Assembly: GCA_023230425.1 (NCBI GenBank)
Contig: JALNXI010000104.1
Span: forward strand, 1 to 6,780
Origin: Methanoculleus sp.
Lineage (GTDB): Archaea > Halobacteriota > Methanomicrobia > Methanomicrobiales > Methanoculleaceae
Direction: 5' to 3'
DNA: 6,780 bases
Shown here: piece by piece, positions 5,710 through 6,780 of the stretch
Layout of the letters: every line of letters starts with the position of its first letter
Numbering within the stretch: the stretch's first letter is position 1
Translations under genes and position numbers: made by a program
The notes under the pieces: generated by a model
What the model saw: the letters and a program-made list of their open reading frames with translations, nothing else
Databases searched by the model: none
What the model was told of the DNA's origin: nothing

Positions 5710-6780
5710 TCACGGGAGATACCCGTCCACGTACCCAAGGAACTGCTCCACGGCGGTCGTCAGGTAGGGCCCTTCCTCGTACGCCGTCATGATCGTCAGG
5801 CGGCTGCGGAAGGTGGAGGCCGTCATCAGAAACCCGTAGGGCCAGCAGACGCAGGGGAGGTACTGGATGTCCAGAAGGTCGAGCATACTCCCGTCCCGCC
5901 CGGGAACGGGTAGATAATCGTCGGGGTCGAAGATCCCGAGGTTGGAGAAGACCGGGTTCTTCAGGCCGGATCTCCGGTAGCGTTCGATCATCCCGTCAAA
6001 GAACGCCCGCACCGCCGGCATCCCGCCTGCCATGATCCCTTCGTAGAAGAGGATGGCCGCAAGGCCGGGACTTTCCGCCTTGCGGCGGGAGGTTACCTCC
6101 GTCACCTGGCCGATGATATCCTCCAGCCGTGCTCCCTCATCCGCAGAGAAGGTGACCTCGTAGGCGATGGAGAGGTTCATGGGCGGACACTCCTCGGGGT
6201 GCTTGAGGTACCGCCTGCGCAGATCGGCTGAGGTCAGGAGAGAGCGGGGTGCTCCCCGGTCCGAAGGGTCGCCCCGGATCCTCTGGAGGGCGAGGAAGAA
6301 CGCACCGATGAGGACGTCGTTCACCGTGGCCCCGTGCCGTTTACCGAACTCTTTTGCGAGCAAAAGCCGGTCGGGGGAGAGCGTCCGGCAGGCGACGCGG
6401 GGTGTCCCCCTCCCTGTCCGCTCGGCCGGGAAGCGCCATCGATCGACGAAGGGCTCCTCTTCAGCGAACGCCCGCTTCCGTTCCTCTTCAGAGTAGAGCG
6501 CAAGGATCCGGTCCGTGCTCCGGTCGTAAGGCTCTACCGGGACCGGTCGGAAGTCGGGGTCCTCCACGATCCCCCGGTAGGTCGCAAAAAGGTGCCGGGC
6601 AAGGGTGGTGGCGCCGGCAGCGTCGCAGAAGCCGTGGTGGCAGGTGACGGCCACGAGGTCTCCTTCCGCTCTCCGGTAGAGGCCGACCCGCACCTGCGGC
6701 CCGGAGCGGACGTCGAGCGGCGGCGGAGGCAGGTTCTCCCCGGCCGGGACGAGGACGAACGCCCCCTCCCACGCCTCTTC
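5710..6780 (-). CDS. CoA-dependent acyltransferase-fold protein, wax ester synthase/condensation-domain-like (N-terminus outside window)
   Basis: The frame is open to the last base, and 29 further codons upstream of the GTG at 6693 read as good protein (EEAWEGAFVLVPAGEN), so the start lies beyond the window. Of 356 visible residues, CHHGFCDAAG carries the catalytic HHxxxD signature (His48, His49, Asp53), with Ala in place of the common Gly after Asp. Other fold markers are ATVNDVLIGAF (151-161), TSADLRRRY (183-191) and FSNLGIF (278-284), matching the order in WS/DGAT, alcohol acetyltransferase and condensation-domain proteins. These enzymes join an acyl thioester to an alcohol or amine. The full-length family is about 430-480 residues, so about 80-120 are missing. 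Nothing identifies donor or acceptor, and no adenylation or carrier domain is visible. Fold is well supported, function is not. Confidence 0.82.
   Translation of the reverse strand, partial: EEAWEGAFVLVPAGENLPPPPLDVRSGPQVRVGLYRRAEGDLVAVTCHHGFCDAAGATTLARHLFATYRGIVEDPDFRPVPVEPYDRSTDRILALYSEEERKRAFAEEEPFVDRWRFPAERTGRGTPRVACRTLSPDRLLLAKEFGKRHGATVNDVLIGAFFLALQRIRGDPSDRGAPRSLLTSADLRRRYLKHPEECPPMNLSIAYEVTFSADEGARLEDIIGQVTEVTSRRKAESPGLAAILFYEGIMAGGMPAVRAFFDGMIERYRRSGLKNPVFSNLGIFDPDDYLPVPGRDGSMLDLLDIQYLPCVCWPYGFLMTASTFRSRLTIMTAYEEGPYLTTAVEQFLGYVDGYLP

Noticed and set aside
5125..5913. 262-codon plus-strand ORF across the glycosylase/acyltransferase gap
   Set aside because: Antisense to both genes, whose catalytic motifs are clear; the product has no recognisable motif.
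6691..6693. GTG at 6693 as the acyltransferase start
   Set aside because: The preceding 29 codons are open and protein-like, and the fold needs a longer N-terminal part before the HHxxxD motif.
6488..6772. 94-codon minus-strand ORF near the right edge
   Set aside because: Arg/Pro/Gly-rich out-of-frame shadow of the acyltransferase, whose own frame carries HHGFCDA and stays open to the window end.

Overview
The window looks like a GC-rich (about 60% by eye) euryarchaeal methanogen chromosome, most likely Methanomicrobiales and close to Methanoculleus. The main reason is a radical SAM/SPASM enzyme that reads like the methanogen 'Mhun_1560-type' peptide-modifying family. Several genes also have A/T-rich, TATA-like boxes about 27 nt before an ATG with no Shine-Dalgarno sequence, which fits leaderless archaeal transcription. 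The species call is inference from remembered family patterns; no search was run.

Layout, left to right. (1) 1-~896: the 3' three quarters of an IS200/IS605-type tnpB (5' end outside the window) with a right-end hairpin; a TnpB guide RNA (omega/reRNA) would be expected here. (2) 980-2179, minus: a complete M24 metallopeptidase (Xaa-Pro dipeptidase/aminopeptidase type) with all five metal ligands. (3) 2292-3038, plus: a class I SAM-dependent methyltransferase, divergent from the peptidase across a 112-bp promoter region. (4) 3094-4251, minus: the radical SAM/SPASM enzyme, convergent with the methyltransferase; a strong hairpin lies between them. (5) 4408-4836, plus: a small PNPOx-like flavin-binding protein, divergent from the radical SAM gene; the 156-bp gap holds an 18-bp perfect palindrome. 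(6) 4891-5604, minus: an AlkD-type alkylpurine DNA glycosylase with the full catalytic residue set. (7) 5710-6780, minus: a CoA-dependent acyltransferase-fold protein (wax ester synthase/condensation-domain-like, HHxxxDA motif), cut off at its N-terminus by the window end.

These are mostly single genes in alternating orientation, so no multi-gene pathway can be read from the window. The two places with real potential for new biology are the tnpB right end, where the putative guide sequence can be read directly, and the radical SAM enzyme, which has every feature of a peptide-modifying maturase but no recognisable precursor peptide beside it and an unusual dyad/alternative-hairpin element upstream. 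No tRNA, rRNA or CRISPR array is visible, and no stretch longer than about 160 bp lacks a gene.
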